Shown in pieces: positions 46,949 to 54,752 of a DNA stretch of 64,000 nucleotides. Made by a program: the position numbers and the translations under genes. The stretch is from NCBI RefSeq assembly GCF_036195325.1, contig NZ_CP108101.1, forward strand, positions 4,712,001 through 4,776,000, written 5' to 3'. Each line of letters opens with the position of its first letter. The stretch's first letter is position 1. The notes below the pieces were generated by a model. The model saw nothing but the letters and a program-made list of their open reading frames with translations. It was not told the origin of the DNA and made no database searches. The stretch is from Streptomyces sp. NBC_00234 (GTDB taxonomy: Bacteria > Actinomycetota > Actinomycetes > Streptomycetales > Streptomycetaceae).

Positions 46949-49078
46949 GTGACGGACGCAGGTACGGGGGGACCGGGGTCCCGGGTGTGGGAAAAGGCTC
47001 CCGAGGGACTGGGAGCGGCGCTCCTGAACACGCTGTTCGACCAGTCCGCGGTCGGCCTGCACGTCCTCGACACGGACCTCCGGCTGGTACGCGTCAATCT
47101 CCTGACCGACATGGGCCCCGTCGACCGGCTGCTCGGCCGCCGGTTCGACGACGTCTACCACCTCGACGCCCCGCGGGAGACCGCGGAGCAACTGCGGGAG
47201 GTGATGCGCACCGGGGTCCCCCTGGTGGGGCTGCTGATGCGCGGACGGTTCACGGACGCGGACGGTCCGCTCCGCAGTCTGACGGTCTCCGTCTACCGGC
47301 TGGACAACGAGGCGGGCGAGGTGATCGGCCTCCTGGCAGCGGTCGTCGACGTCACCGAACGGGAGAAGGTGCGTGCCCGGGACAGGTGCCTGACCGCGGT
47401 CCGTGACGGCGTGGGCAGCTCCCTGGACGTGGCGGACATCTGCGAGGCGTACATCGAAGCCGTCGTGCCGCGCTTCGTCGACTTCGCGACCATCGAGGTG
47501 GTGGACGACGTGCTGCGCGGCGCGGATCCGCCGCTCGGGCCGCTGGGCCCCGACGTCCCGCTGCGGCGGGCCGCCCGTACGGGGTTCCTCGGCGGCCTGG
47601 GGTGGGAGCAAGACGAGCACGAGGCCGCGCCGGCCCCCGAGGTGCGGCGGCTGGCCCCCCGCACCCCGTACGCCCTGGCGGCCTCGGACCTGGGCGTACG
47701 GGTCGTACGCCTCGACAGCGACACCCCGTGGCTGGACGCCGACCCCGACGCGGCCCGGCTGATCGGGGCGACCGGCGCGCACTCGTTGATGGTGGTCCCG
47801 CTGACGCTGCGCGGCACGGTCCTCGGGCTGGTGAGCCTGTACCGGTGCGGGGTTTCGGACTCCTTCGACGAGGACGACGTCAGTCTCGCCCTGGCCACCG
47901 CCACCCGGGTCGCGCTGAGCATCGACAACGCCCGCCGCTACGAGCGCGACCACGTGATCGCCTCTACGGTCCAGCGCCGCCTGCTCCCGCAGGAGGAAGG
48001 CCCCCGGATCGCCGTCGAGACGGCGCACGTCCTGCTGCCCGGGCGCAACAGCGGTTCCTGGTTCGACACGATCGCGCTCTCCGGGGCCCGTACCGCCCTG
48101 GTCGTCGGGACGGTCGCCGGGCGCGGCCTCCAGACGGCCATCGTCATGGGGCAGCTGCGCACGGTCATCCAGGCGCTGTCCGGTATCGACCTGGAACCCG
48201 ACGAGATGCTGGCCCGGCTCAAGGACACCGCCGACCGTCTCGCCAAGGAGCGGGCCGCGCTGCCGCCCGGCGACTCCCTGCAGAAGGAGACGCTGACGGC
48301 GACCTGCATGTACGGCGTCTACGACCCGTTCTCCCGTACCTGCACGATCGCCCGGGCCGGCCACCCGGGGCCGGTCGTGACCGGGCCCGACGGCACCCCG
48401 CTGGACGTCGAGGTTCCCGAGGGTCCCGGTCTGTTCTCGAAGGACACCGCACCCTTCGCCCCGGCCACCATCGCGCTCGAAGAGGGCAGTGTCCTCGCCT
48501 TCTTCACCAGCGCGTTCCGGTCCGACGCCGCGGCGCCCGCCCTCATCAGGGACACACTCGCCCACCCGGACAAGCCGCTCCAGGACCTGTGCGACAACCT
48601 CGTCTACACGCTGCCCCCCGACTCCCACCCGGACGGCGCCGCGCTCCTGCTGGCCCGCACCGGCACCGTGCCGGCCGACCACGTCGCGACGTGGGAGCTG
48701 GAGCACGACCGGACGACTCCGAGCCTGGCGCGCGGGCTGGTGCGCGAACAGCTCGAAGCCTGGCAGCTCGACGAGGAGACGGTCTACGCCACCGAACTCA
48801 TCGTCAGTGAACTGATCACCAACGCCGTCCGGTACGGCACTCCGCCGCTCCATCTGCGGCTCCTCCTGGACCGCACCCTCACCTGCGAAGTCCACGACAG
48901 CAGCTCGGTCGCCCCGCATCTCAGGCACGCCCGCACCGTGGACGAGGGCGGACGCGGACTGTTCATCGTGTCGCAGCTGGCCAGCCACTGGGGTACGCGG
49001 TTCAGCCGCGACGGCAAGGCGCTCTGGACCGAGCAGGAGGTGAGCCCGCCCCAGGGCCGGGAGGGCACCGGTTCCTGA
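46949..49078 (+). CDS. PAS-GAF-SpoIIE-like protein with C-terminal anti-sigma kinase domain; phosphatase site degenerate
   Basis: The product (709 aa) has a PAS-like domain (about 25-135), a GAF domain (about 145-330), a PP2C/SpoIIE-like domain (about 335-575) and a HATPase_c domain (about 590-700). The usual PP2C metal motifs are altered: GGDWYD is SGSWFD (368-373), GDVxGxG is GTVAGRG (387-393), and LYTDG is FFTSAF. These changes remove the metal-binding aspartates, so phosphatase activity is unlikely. The kinase domain keeps ELIVSELITNAVRYG and GGRGLFIVSQLASHWG. The GTG at 46949 begins the conserved architecture. Confidence 0.88.
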   Translation: MTDAGTGGPGSRVWEKAPEGLGAALLNTLFDQSAVGLHVLDTDLRLVRVNLLTDMGPVDRLLGRRFDDVYHLDAPRETAEQLREVMRTGVPLVGLLMRGRFTDADGPLRSLTVSVYRLDNEAGEVIGLLAAVVDVTEREKVRARDRCLTAVRDGVGSSLDVADICEAYIEAVVPRFVDFATIEVVDDVLRGADPPLGPLGPDVPLRRAARTGFLGGLGWEQDEHEAAPAPEVRRLAPRTPYALAASDLGVRVVRLDSDTPWLDADPDAARLIGATGAHSLMVVPLTLRGTVLGLVSLYRCGVSDSFDEDDVSLALATATRVALSIDNARRYERDHVIASTVQRRLLPQEEGPRIAVETAHVLLPGRNSGSWFDTIALSGARTALVVGTVAGRGLQTAIVMGQLRTVIQALSGIDLEPDEMLARLKDTADRLAKERAALPPGDSLQKETLTATCMYGVYDPFSRTCTIARAGHPGPVVTGPDGTPLDVEVPEGPGLFSKDTAPFAPATIALEEGSVLAFFTSAFRSDAAAPALIRDTLAHPDKPLQDLCDNLVYTLPPDSHPDGAALLLARTGTVPADHVATWELEHDRTTPSLARGLVREQLEAWQLDEETVYATELIVSELITNAVRYGTPPLHLRLLLDRTLTCEVHDSSSVAPHLRHARTVDEGGRGLFIVSQLASHWGTRFSRDGKALWTEQEVSPPQGREGTGS

Positions 49079-49094
49079 GCGGCTCCGCTCCGCC

Positions 49095-49907
49095 TCAGCC
49101 GAACACCCGCTCCAGGACCTCCGCCACCCCGTCGTCCTCGTTCGAGGACGTCACCTCGTCCGCCACCGCCTTCAGTTCGGGGTGGGCGTTGGCCATCGCC
49201 ACGCCGTACCCGGAGCGGCGGAACATCGGCAGGTCGTTGGGCATGTCGCCGAAGGCGATCGTGCCGGCCGGGTCCAGGCCGAGCGCCTCGGCGGCGAGGG
49301 CCAGGCCGGTGCCCTTGTCGACGCCGTACGGGGCCAGTTCGACGGTGCCGGGGCCCGCCATGGTGACGGTGGCCAGATCGCCCACGACGGCGCGGGCGGC
49401 GGACGCCAGCGCGTCGTCCGAGAGCTCCGGGTGGCGCACCAGCACCTTGATGACCGGGCGCTCCCAGAGCGCTGCGCGATGGGGTGTCCGTACGGCGGGC
49501 AGCGTCGGATGGGGCATCCGATAGCCCGGTTCGATGAGCGTCCGGCCGTCGGTGCCGTCCTGGTCCACGGCGGCGAAGACCCCGCCGACCTCCGCCTCGA
49601 TCTTGCCGAGCGCCGTCTCGGCCAGCTCCCGGTCGAGCGTCACGGAGCGGAGCAGGCGGCCGGTCCCCGCGTCGTACAGCTGGGTGCCCTGCCCGCAGAC
49701 GACCGGGCCGTCGGAGCCCAGTGCGGCGAGCAGGGAGCGTATGCCGGGCACCGGGCGGCCGGTGACGACGAGATGCCGTGCGCCCGCCGCCGCGGCGAGG
49801 GAGAGCGCGGCGCGGGAGCGGGGGCTGACGAGGTCTCCGGGGCGCAGCAGCGTGCCGTCCAGATCCGTGGCGACCAGAGTGAATGAAGGTGCGGGTGGGG
49901 TGGGCAT
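49095..49907 (-). CDS. HAD superfamily (Cof-type, IIB) phosphatase
   Basis: The product (270 aa) is a cytosolic phosphatase of the Cof group. The nucleophile motif is ATDLDGTLL (about residues 11-19), the lysine motif GVDKGTGLALAAEALG, and the metal motif FGDMPNDLPMF. Substrates of this group are mostly sugar phosphates or nucleotides and cannot be predicted. The ATG at 49907 starts right at the conserved domain. Confidence 0.9.
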   Translation of the reverse strand: MPTPPAPSFTLVATDLDGTLLRPGDLVSPRSRAALSLAAAAGARHLVVTGRPVPGIRSLLAALGSDGPVVCGQGTQLYDAGTGRLLRSVTLDRELAETALGKIEAEVGGVFAAVDQDGTDGRTLIEPGYRMPHPTLPAVRTPHRAALWERPVIKVLVRHPELSDDALASAARAVVGDLATVTMAGPGTVELAPYGVDKGTGLALAAEALGLDPAGTIAFGDMPNDLPMFRRSGYGVAMANAHPELKAVADEVTSSNEDDGVAEVLERVFG

Positions 49908-49931
49908 GGGAGCCACCCTATGGAGTGCGCG

Positions 49932-49972
49932 GAGCCCCGGTACGACCGCTGTCGCGGTGCGTGCCGGGGCTC
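49932..49972 (-). terminator. Terminator of the small secreted protein gene
   Basis: GAGCCCCGG (49932-49940) pairs perfectly with CCGGGGCTC (49964-49972), enclosing a further ACCGC/GCGGT stem, just past the stop at 49997. Confidence 0.75.
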
Positions 49973-49996
49973 GCGTGCCGGGGGCTGCCGGGCAGG

Positions 49997-50341
49997 TCAG
50001 CTGAAGACCACGGAGCGGACCTTCAACCGCTCGGAGGCGTGCCCGCCGTTCGGGCGGAGGCTGAAGTAGGGGCCCTCGCAGTCGGCGTCGGCGAAGACCG
50101 TGGCGACCGAGTCCGTGTAGTTCCTCGGGGTGTGGGCCGGCGGCGTCCACCCGGGGGCCACCTCGGGAAGCGTGATGCACACGCCGCTCGGCGGGTCGGC
50201 CAGGGTGCCCGTCTGCTGTGCGCCGCCGGGGATCTCGTACTGGTAGGTGAAGTATCCCTCCGCCGCCGAGGCGGAGCCGGGGGCGGCGAGGAGCACGGCG
50301 AGGCCGCAGGCGGCGGCAGCGGTGAGGGTGCGCAGGCGCAT
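49997..50341 (-). CDS. Small secreted protein
   Basis: The product (114 aa) has a clear signal peptide (about residues 1-26, ending ASA-AE). The mature part has two cysteines that could form one disulphide. The C-terminal CEGPYFSLRPNGGHASERLKVRSVVF faintly resembles beta/gamma-crystallin-like secreted inhibitors, but this is weak. No family can be assigned with confidence. Confidence 0.78.
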   Translation of the reverse strand: MRLRTLTAAAACGLAVLLAAPGSASAAEGYFTYQYEIPGGAQQTGTLADPPSGVCITLPEVAPGWTPPAHTPRNYTDSVATVFADADCEGPYFSLRPNGGHASERLKVRSVVFS

Positions 50342-50466
50342 GGAAGAACGTCCCGATTCATCAGGGGGGTGGGTGTGACGTCCCAGCCCTTCCCGGGGTG
50401 ATCACGGGTACGCGGTGCCGGCCCTGCGGAAACGATCACTCGCCGCCCGTTCGGAGTACCGGGGCG

Positions 50467-50916
50467 CTACTGCACGCAGAATTCGTTGCCCTCCGGATCG
50501 GCGAGCACCGTCCAGGAACCGCCCTGCTCCTCGACGTTGCGCAGCACGCTCGCCCCCAGCCCCACCAGCCGTGCCGTCTCCGCCTCCCGGCGCTCGGGAC
50601 CGGCGTGCAGATCCAGGTGGACGCGGTTCTTCACCGTCTTGGGCTCCGGTACGCGCTGGAACAGCAGCCGGCGCCCGAGACCCGTGCCGGACTTCTCCTC
50701 GTACGGATCGTCGGGGTGCCGCGCCGCCGCGAGGTCGCGCCAGGCGCGGCGTCCGTGCGCCTGCGTGGTCACCGACTCGGTGACGGCCCCGAGGCCGAGG
50801 AGTTCCTCGATCAGGGGGCTGTTGTCCTCGACCAGGTAGCCCAGGGCCTCGGCCCAGAAGCCTGCCTGGGCATGCGGATCGGCTGCGTCGATGACGACTT
50901 TCCAGTCCAGAGTCAT
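50467..50916 (-). CDS. VOC family (glyoxalase-like) protein
   Basis: The product (149 aa) has two beta-alpha-beta repeats of the vicinal oxygen chelate fold. The N-terminal VVIDAADPHAQAGFWAEALGY, central RVHLDLHAG and C-terminal VLADPEGNEFCV are typical of the uncharacterised glyoxalase-like group. Possible roles include antibiotic binding or a small-molecule enzyme. The ATG at 50916 fits the fold start. Confidence 0.87.
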   Translation of the reverse strand: MTLDWKVVIDAADPHAQAGFWAEALGYLVEDNSPLIEELLGLGAVTESVTTQAHGRRAWRDLAAARHPDDPYEEKSGTGLGRRLLFQRVPEPKTVKNRVHLDLHAGPERREAETARLVGLGASVLRNVEEQGGSWTVLADPEGNEFCVQ

Positions 50917-50958
50917 GGCAACCGTTCATAGTGGCTGCACGCCGGGGACGGCAAGGGA

Positions 50959-50984
50959 CACGCCGGGGCGGTGGCCCCGGCGTG
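50959..50984 (-). terminator. Terminator of the siderophore-binding gene
   Basis: A perfect 10-bp stem (CACGCCGGGG with CCCCGGCGTG) and a 6-nt loop lie 15 bp past the stop. Confidence 0.82.
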
Positions 50985-50998
50985 CCGGTGGTGCGGGG

Positions 50999-51970
50999 TC
51001 AGGAGGTCATGTCCGCCTGGAACTCGTCGAGGATCTTGCCCGCGGCCGTGTAGCCGATGCCGGCGATCCACAGACGGTCGTCGACCTTGATGGTCCTGTC
51101 GTTCCTGGTCGCCTTCAGGCCCTTCCACAGACCGCTGTTCATCGTCTCGGTCGTCCCGGCCTTCGCAGGGTCGCCGTACGTGGACGTGAAGATGACGTCG
51201 GCGTCCGCGAGGTCGATCTTCTCGGGGCTCACGTCGTACGAGAACCCGTCCTTGGCCTTGTCGGTGATCGCGGGGCGGCCCACCCCGATGTCGGCGAAGA
51301 GCGAGCCGATGTAGTTCTGCTTGCCGTAGATGCGGATGTCGGCACCCTCGACGAAGCGGACGAAGTTGACCTCGGTGGCCGCCGCCTTCTCCTTGCCGCC
51401 GATCGCCTCCGTCACCTTCGCCACGTGCGCGTCGTAGGCGGCGACGACCTTCTCGGCCTCGGCCTTCTTGTTGAGCGCGTCCGCGTGCAGCCGGAAGTTC
51501 TCCTTCCAGGCGGTACCGGTGGACTCCGTCATCACGGTCGGGGCGATGGCGCTGAGCTGCTCGTAACGCTGGCCGTCGCGGACCTTGCTCGTCAGGATCA
51601 GGTCGGGTTCGAGCGAAGCGACCGTCTCCATGTTGGGGTTGGCGATCTCGCCGACCACCTTGATGTCCGCCACGTCGTCCGCGGGCAGGTAGGAGGGGAA
51701 GCCGTCCTCCGTCGCGGCGTGCGTCGCGCCGACCGGACGCACGCCGAGGGAGATCGCGGAGTCCAGTTCGCCGGTGTCCAGGACCACGACGCGCTGGGGG
51801 TTCGTGGGCACCTTCACGTCGCCCATCACCGTCGTGACCGTGCGGGTCTTCGCCGGAGCGGAGCCGGCGGAGTCGCTGTCCGGGTCCGAGGAACCGCACG
51901 CGGACAGGGCCATCACGCCGGTCAGGGCCAGCGCGCCCGAGGTGAGGATGCGGCGGGAGATGCGGGACAT
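50999..51970 (-). CDS. Iron-siderophore ABC transporter substrate-binding lipoprotein
   Basis: The product (323 aa) is a lipoprotein: signal peptide with lipobox LSAC (Cys about 25). The rest is a type III periplasmic-binding-protein fold (FhuD/BtuF family), with NPQRVVVLDTGELDSAISLGV and NPNMETVASLEPDLILTS as markers. It should deliver a ferric siderophore to a FecCD-type permease, but none is adjacent. A candidate iron box lies upstream (52032-52050). Confidence 0.92.
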   Translation of the reverse strand: MSRISRRILTSGALALTGVMALSACGSSDPDSDSAGSAPAKTRTVTTVMGDVKVPTNPQRVVVLDTGELDSAISLGVRPVGATHAATEDGFPSYLPADDVADIKVVGEIANPNMETVASLEPDLILTSKVRDGQRYEQLSAIAPTVMTESTGTAWKENFRLHADALNKKAEAEKVVAAYDAHVAKVTEAIGGKEKAAATEVNFVRFVEGADIRIYGKQNYIGSLFADIGVGRPAITDKAKDGFSYDVSPEKIDLADADVIFTSTYGDPAKAGTTETMNSGLWKGLKATRNDRTIKVDDRLWIAGIGYTAAGKILDEFQADMTS

Positions 51971-52031
51971 GGGGCGCCTCTCGGGTGGGACGGTCCGGGT
52001 CGGCGCCGGACGTCCACCGGTTCTGGTTCGG

Positions 52032-52050
52032 TAAGGCTTGGCTAAGCGCC
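52032..52050. promoter_or_regulatory. Candidate iron box (DmdR1/IdeR type)
   Basis: TAAGGCTTGGCTAAGCGCC matches the actinobacterial iron box TTAGGTTAGGCTAACCTAA at 12 of 19 positions, 11 of them in the central 15. It is 62-80 bp upstream of the lipoprotein start and is part of a longer inverted repeat (52031-52042 with 52048-52058). An iron-loaded repressor would bind here. Confidence 0.5.
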
Positions 52051-52109
52051 AAGCTTACGCAGAGGCGGAGGGCTCCCATAGGGGGCATCGGGGGCGCGAA
52101 CCACCCGCT

Positions 52110-53174
52110 TCAGGGCGTCGGCGCCCGCTCCGGAGTCCCCGCGCCCGCACCCGATTCCGGTGCGGGCTTCGGCACCGTTTCCGGCACCGGCTTCGGCGTC
52201 GGCTTGTGGGCGGCACCGGAAGCGGAATCGGCGCCGAGACCGGGGGCGGCGTTCGCCACCGCTTCGGCCAGCCGCGCCGCCTGAGCCCTCGTCCGCCGTG
52301 CCTGCCGCAGGGCGTCCCAGGTCAGCAGGGTCAACGCCAGCCACACCAGCGAGAAGCCGGCCCAGCGCTCGGGCGGCATCGCCTCGTGGAAGTAGAGGAT
52401 GCCGAGCATGAACTGGAAGACCGGCGCCAGATACTGCAACAGCCCCAGCGTGGACAGCGGTACGCGGATCGCCGCCGCGCCGAAGCAGACCAGCGGGCCG
52501 GCCGTGACGATGCCCGTGGCGGCGAGCAGCACCCCGTGCCAGGGGCCTCCCGCCGTGAACGTCGCCTCGCCCGAGGCGCCCAGCCACAGCAGGAAACCGA
52601 GTGCGGGCAGGAAGAGCACGGCGGTCTCGGCGGCCAGTGACTCCAGGCCGCCCATGTTGACCTTCTTCTTCACCAGTCCGTACGTCGCGAAGGAGAACGC
52701 CAGCGTCAGCGAGATCCAGGGCGGCTGCCCGTATCCGATCGCGAGCACCAGTACTGCGGCGAATCCGGTGGTGACCGCCACCCACTGGGCGGGCCGCAGC
52801 CGTTCGCCGAGGAGCAGGACGCCCATGGCGATGGTGACCAGCGGGTTGATGAAGTAGCCGAGCGATGCCTCGACGACCTGGCCGTTGTTGACGGCCCAGA
52901 TGTAGAGCCCCCAGTTGACCGTGATGACGGCCGCGGCCGTCGCGATCAGCCCCAGCTTGCGGGGTTGCCTGAGCAGTTCGCCGATCCAGGCCCAACGGCG
53001 TACGAACAGAAGGGCGACGGCGACGAAGCCGAGCGACCAGACCATCCGGTGGGCGAGGATCTCGACCGCCCCGGAAGGCTTCATCAGCGGCCAGAACAGG
53101 GGGACCATTCCCCACATCCCGTACGCACCGATTCCGTAGAGCAGACCTGCCCGCTGCTCGTTCTTCCCCTCCAC
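52110..53174 (-). CDS. rarD: EamA family transporter RarD
   Basis: The product (354 aa) is a ten-helix drug/metabolite transporter of the RarD group. GIGAYGMWGMVPLFWPLMKP and ITVNWGLYIWAVNNGQVVEASLGYFINPL are RarD signatures. The C-terminal ~60 residues are a Pro/Ala/Lys-rich cytoplasmic tail with a KPTPKPVPETVPKP repeat. The substrate is unknown. The GTG at 53174 follows GGGGAGGG. Confidence 0.9.
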   Translation of the reverse strand: MEGKNEQRAGLLYGIGAYGMWGMVPLFWPLMKPSGAVEILAHRMVWSLGFVAVALLFVRRWAWIGELLRQPRKLGLIATAAAVITVNWGLYIWAVNNGQVVEASLGYFINPLVTIAMGVLLLGERLRPAQWVAVTTGFAAVLVLAIGYGQPPWISLTLAFSFATYGLVKKKVNMGGLESLAAETAVLFLPALGFLLWLGASGEATFTAGGPWHGVLLAATGIVTAGPLVCFGAAAIRVPLSTLGLLQYLAPVFQFMLGILYFHEAMPPERWAGFSLVWLALTLLTWDALRQARRTRAQAARLAEAVANAAPGLGADSASGAAHKPTPKPVPETVPKPAPESGAGAGTPERAPTP

Positions 53175-53312
53175 GGGCCCTCCCCGGCGTCCTCGTCGAC
53201 GGAACGGCCGACCTGACGAAGGTAGCGCCGCGAAGGGGGTCGTGTCATGGCCGTCTCATGGAAACGGTCGTGACGCCCGCGAGGGGGGTGGTCGCCCGCT
53301 CCGGGGGCCGAG

Positions 53313-53336
53313 GGCGCCCGCGACGGTACGGGCGCC
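53313..53336 (-). terminator. Terminator of the quinone reductase gene
   Basis: A perfect 8-bp stem (GGCGCCCG with CGGGCGCC) and an 8-nt loop lie 13 bp past the stop. Confidence 0.65.
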
Positions 53337-53348
53337 GCGTCTGCGGCG

Positions 53349-54209
53349 TCAGACGCCCGCGACCGCTGCCTTCACCGAGTCCGCGAGCGGTGTCGTCGGC
53401 CGGCCGATCAGCCGGGCCAGGTCGCCGCCGGTGCCGGCGAGCAGCCCGCGCCCGATCGCCTCGTCGACGTCGACGAGGATCGCCGCGAAACCTTCGGGCA
53501 CCCCCGCGCCGACCAGGATCTCCTGGTGCACGGCGGCCGGGACGTTCTTGTACGTGATCTCCTTGCCGGTCGCCTCGGCGATCGCCGAGGCGTACTCCGC
53601 GAGCGACCAGGCGGCGTCGCCGCTCAGCTCGTACGCGGCGCCGAGGTGGCCCTCGCCGGTGAGTACGGCCGCGGCGGCTGCCGCGTAGTCGGCGCGCGTG
53701 GCGGAGGCGACGCGCCCTTCGCCCGCGTTGGCGACCACGGCGCCGTGCTCCAGGACCGGAGCCAGGTTCGCCGTGTAGTTCTCCGTGTACCAGCCGTTGC
53801 GCAGGAAGGTGTACGGCAGCCCCGAGTCGAGGATCAGCTGCTCGGTGGCCTTGTGCTCGGCGGCCAGCAGGAAGTCGGCCTCGGGTCCGCCCAGTACGCC
53901 GGTGTACGCGAGCTGGGCGACGCCCGCCGCCTTCGCCGCGTCGATCACGGCGCCGTGCTGCTCCGTCCGCCGGCCCACCTCGCTGCCGGAGACGAGGAGC
54001 ACCCGGTCGCCGGCCCGGAAGGCATCGGCGAGCGTCTCCGGCCGGTTGTAGTCGGCGATGCGCAGCTCCACGCCGCGCGCGGCCAGGCCGGCCGCCTTCT
54101 CCTTGTCGCGGACGACGGCGGCGACCGACGCGGCGGGGACGGTGGCGAGCAGCTGGTCGATGACGAGGCGGCCGAGCTCTCCGGTGGCTCCGGTGACAAC
54201 GATGCTCAT
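53349..54209 (-). CDS. qorB: NAD(P)H:quinone oxidoreductase, QorB-like (NmrA/SDR family)
   Basis: The product (286 aa) is an atypical short-chain dehydrogenase. The nucleotide motif VVTGATGELGRLVIDQLL is at the N-terminus. The whole chain closely follows E. coli QorB (YtfG), including RNGWYTENYTANLAPVLEHG, ASATRADYAAAAAAVL and IGRPTTPLADSV. It probably reduces quinones with NADPH. The ATG at 54209 starts at the conserved N-terminus. It is divergent from an HxlR regulator across 108 bp. Confidence 0.88.
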   Translation of the reverse strand: MSIVVTGATGELGRLVIDQLLATVPAASVAAVVRDKEKAAGLAARGVELRIADYNRPETLADAFRAGDRVLLVSGSEVGRRTEQHGAVIDAAKAAGVAQLAYTGVLGGPEADFLLAAEHKATEQLILDSGLPYTFLRNGWYTENYTANLAPVLEHGAVVANAGEGRVASATRADYAAAAAAVLTGEGHLGAAYELSGDAAWSLAEYASAIAEATGKEITYKNVPAAVHQEILVGAGVPEGFAAILVDVDEAIGRGLLAGTGGDLARLIGRPTTPLADSVKAAVAGV

Positions 54210-54273
54210 GGGGGCTGCTCCTTCGTGGTGATTTGGTCCGTTTTCCGGCGTTCGGATCCTCACTTTACGGCGG

Positions 54274-54314
54274 GTACTAACTTTCGGATAGTACCCACTT
54301 TGAAGTAAGGTACT
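54274..54314. promoter_or_regulatory. Overlapping operator dyads between qorB and the HxlR gene
   Basis: GTACTA (54274-54279) and TAGTAC (54289-54294) form a perfect inverted repeat with 9-bp spacing. A second dyad, AGTACC (54290-54295) and GGTACT (54309-54314), encloses ACTT-TG-AAGT. TACT/AGTA dyads are typical of HxlR-family operators. Binding would cover both divergent promoters. Confidence 0.6.
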
Positions 54315-54317
54315 GAC

Positions 54318-54698
54318 ATGACCGTTAGTGCGATGGACCCCGTTCCCGACGTCAACCGGACGATGTGCCCCTCCCGGCTGGTGCTGGAGCACGTCACGAG
54401 CCGCTGGGGTGTCCTCGTGCTCGCCGCGCTGCTGGAGCGCTCGTACCGCTTCAGCGAGCTGCGCCGCACGGTCGGCGGCGTCAGCGAGAAGATGCTCGCC
54501 CAGACCCTGCAGACGCTGGAGCGCGACGGCTTCGTCGACCGGGACGCCAAGCCGGTGATCCCGCCGCGGGTGGACTACTCCCTCACGCCGCTCGGCCGGG
54601 AGGCCGCCGAGCAGGTGTGGGCGCTGGCCCGCTGGACGGAGCGCCAGGTGCCGGCGGTCCAGGCGGCCAGGGAGGCGTACGACGAGGCCCGGAGCTGA
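54318..54698 (+). CDS. HxlR (DUF24) family regulator, QorR-like
   Basis: The product (126 aa) is a winged-helix regulator: RWGVLVLAALLERSYRFSELRRTVGGVSEKMLAQTLQTLERDGFVDR is the HxlR core. It has a single cysteine, C17, just before the DNA-binding domain. That is the position of the redox-sensing cysteine in QorR of Corynebacterium glutamicum, which also controls a divergent quinone reductase. The ATG at 54318 is 3 bp beyond the second operator dyad. Confidence 0.9.
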   Translation: MTVSAMDPVPDVNRTMCPSRLVLEHVTSRWGVLVLAALLERSYRFSELRRTVGGVSEKMLAQTLQTLERDGFVDRDAKPVIPPRVDYSLTPLGREAAEQVWALARWTERQVPAVQAAREAYDEARS

Positions 54699-54724
54699 CC
54701 GTTCGGGTCGGCTCCGGGCCTCGT
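54682..54724. terminator. Terminator overlapping the 3' end of the HxlR gene
   Basis: A perfect 14-bp stem (54682-54695 with 54711-54724) and a 15-nt loop span the stop codon of the HxlR gene. It can serve both this gene and the convergent korB. Confidence 0.75.
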
Positions 54725-54752
54725 GTTCCTGCGGTACGGGGGTGGCGGCCGG

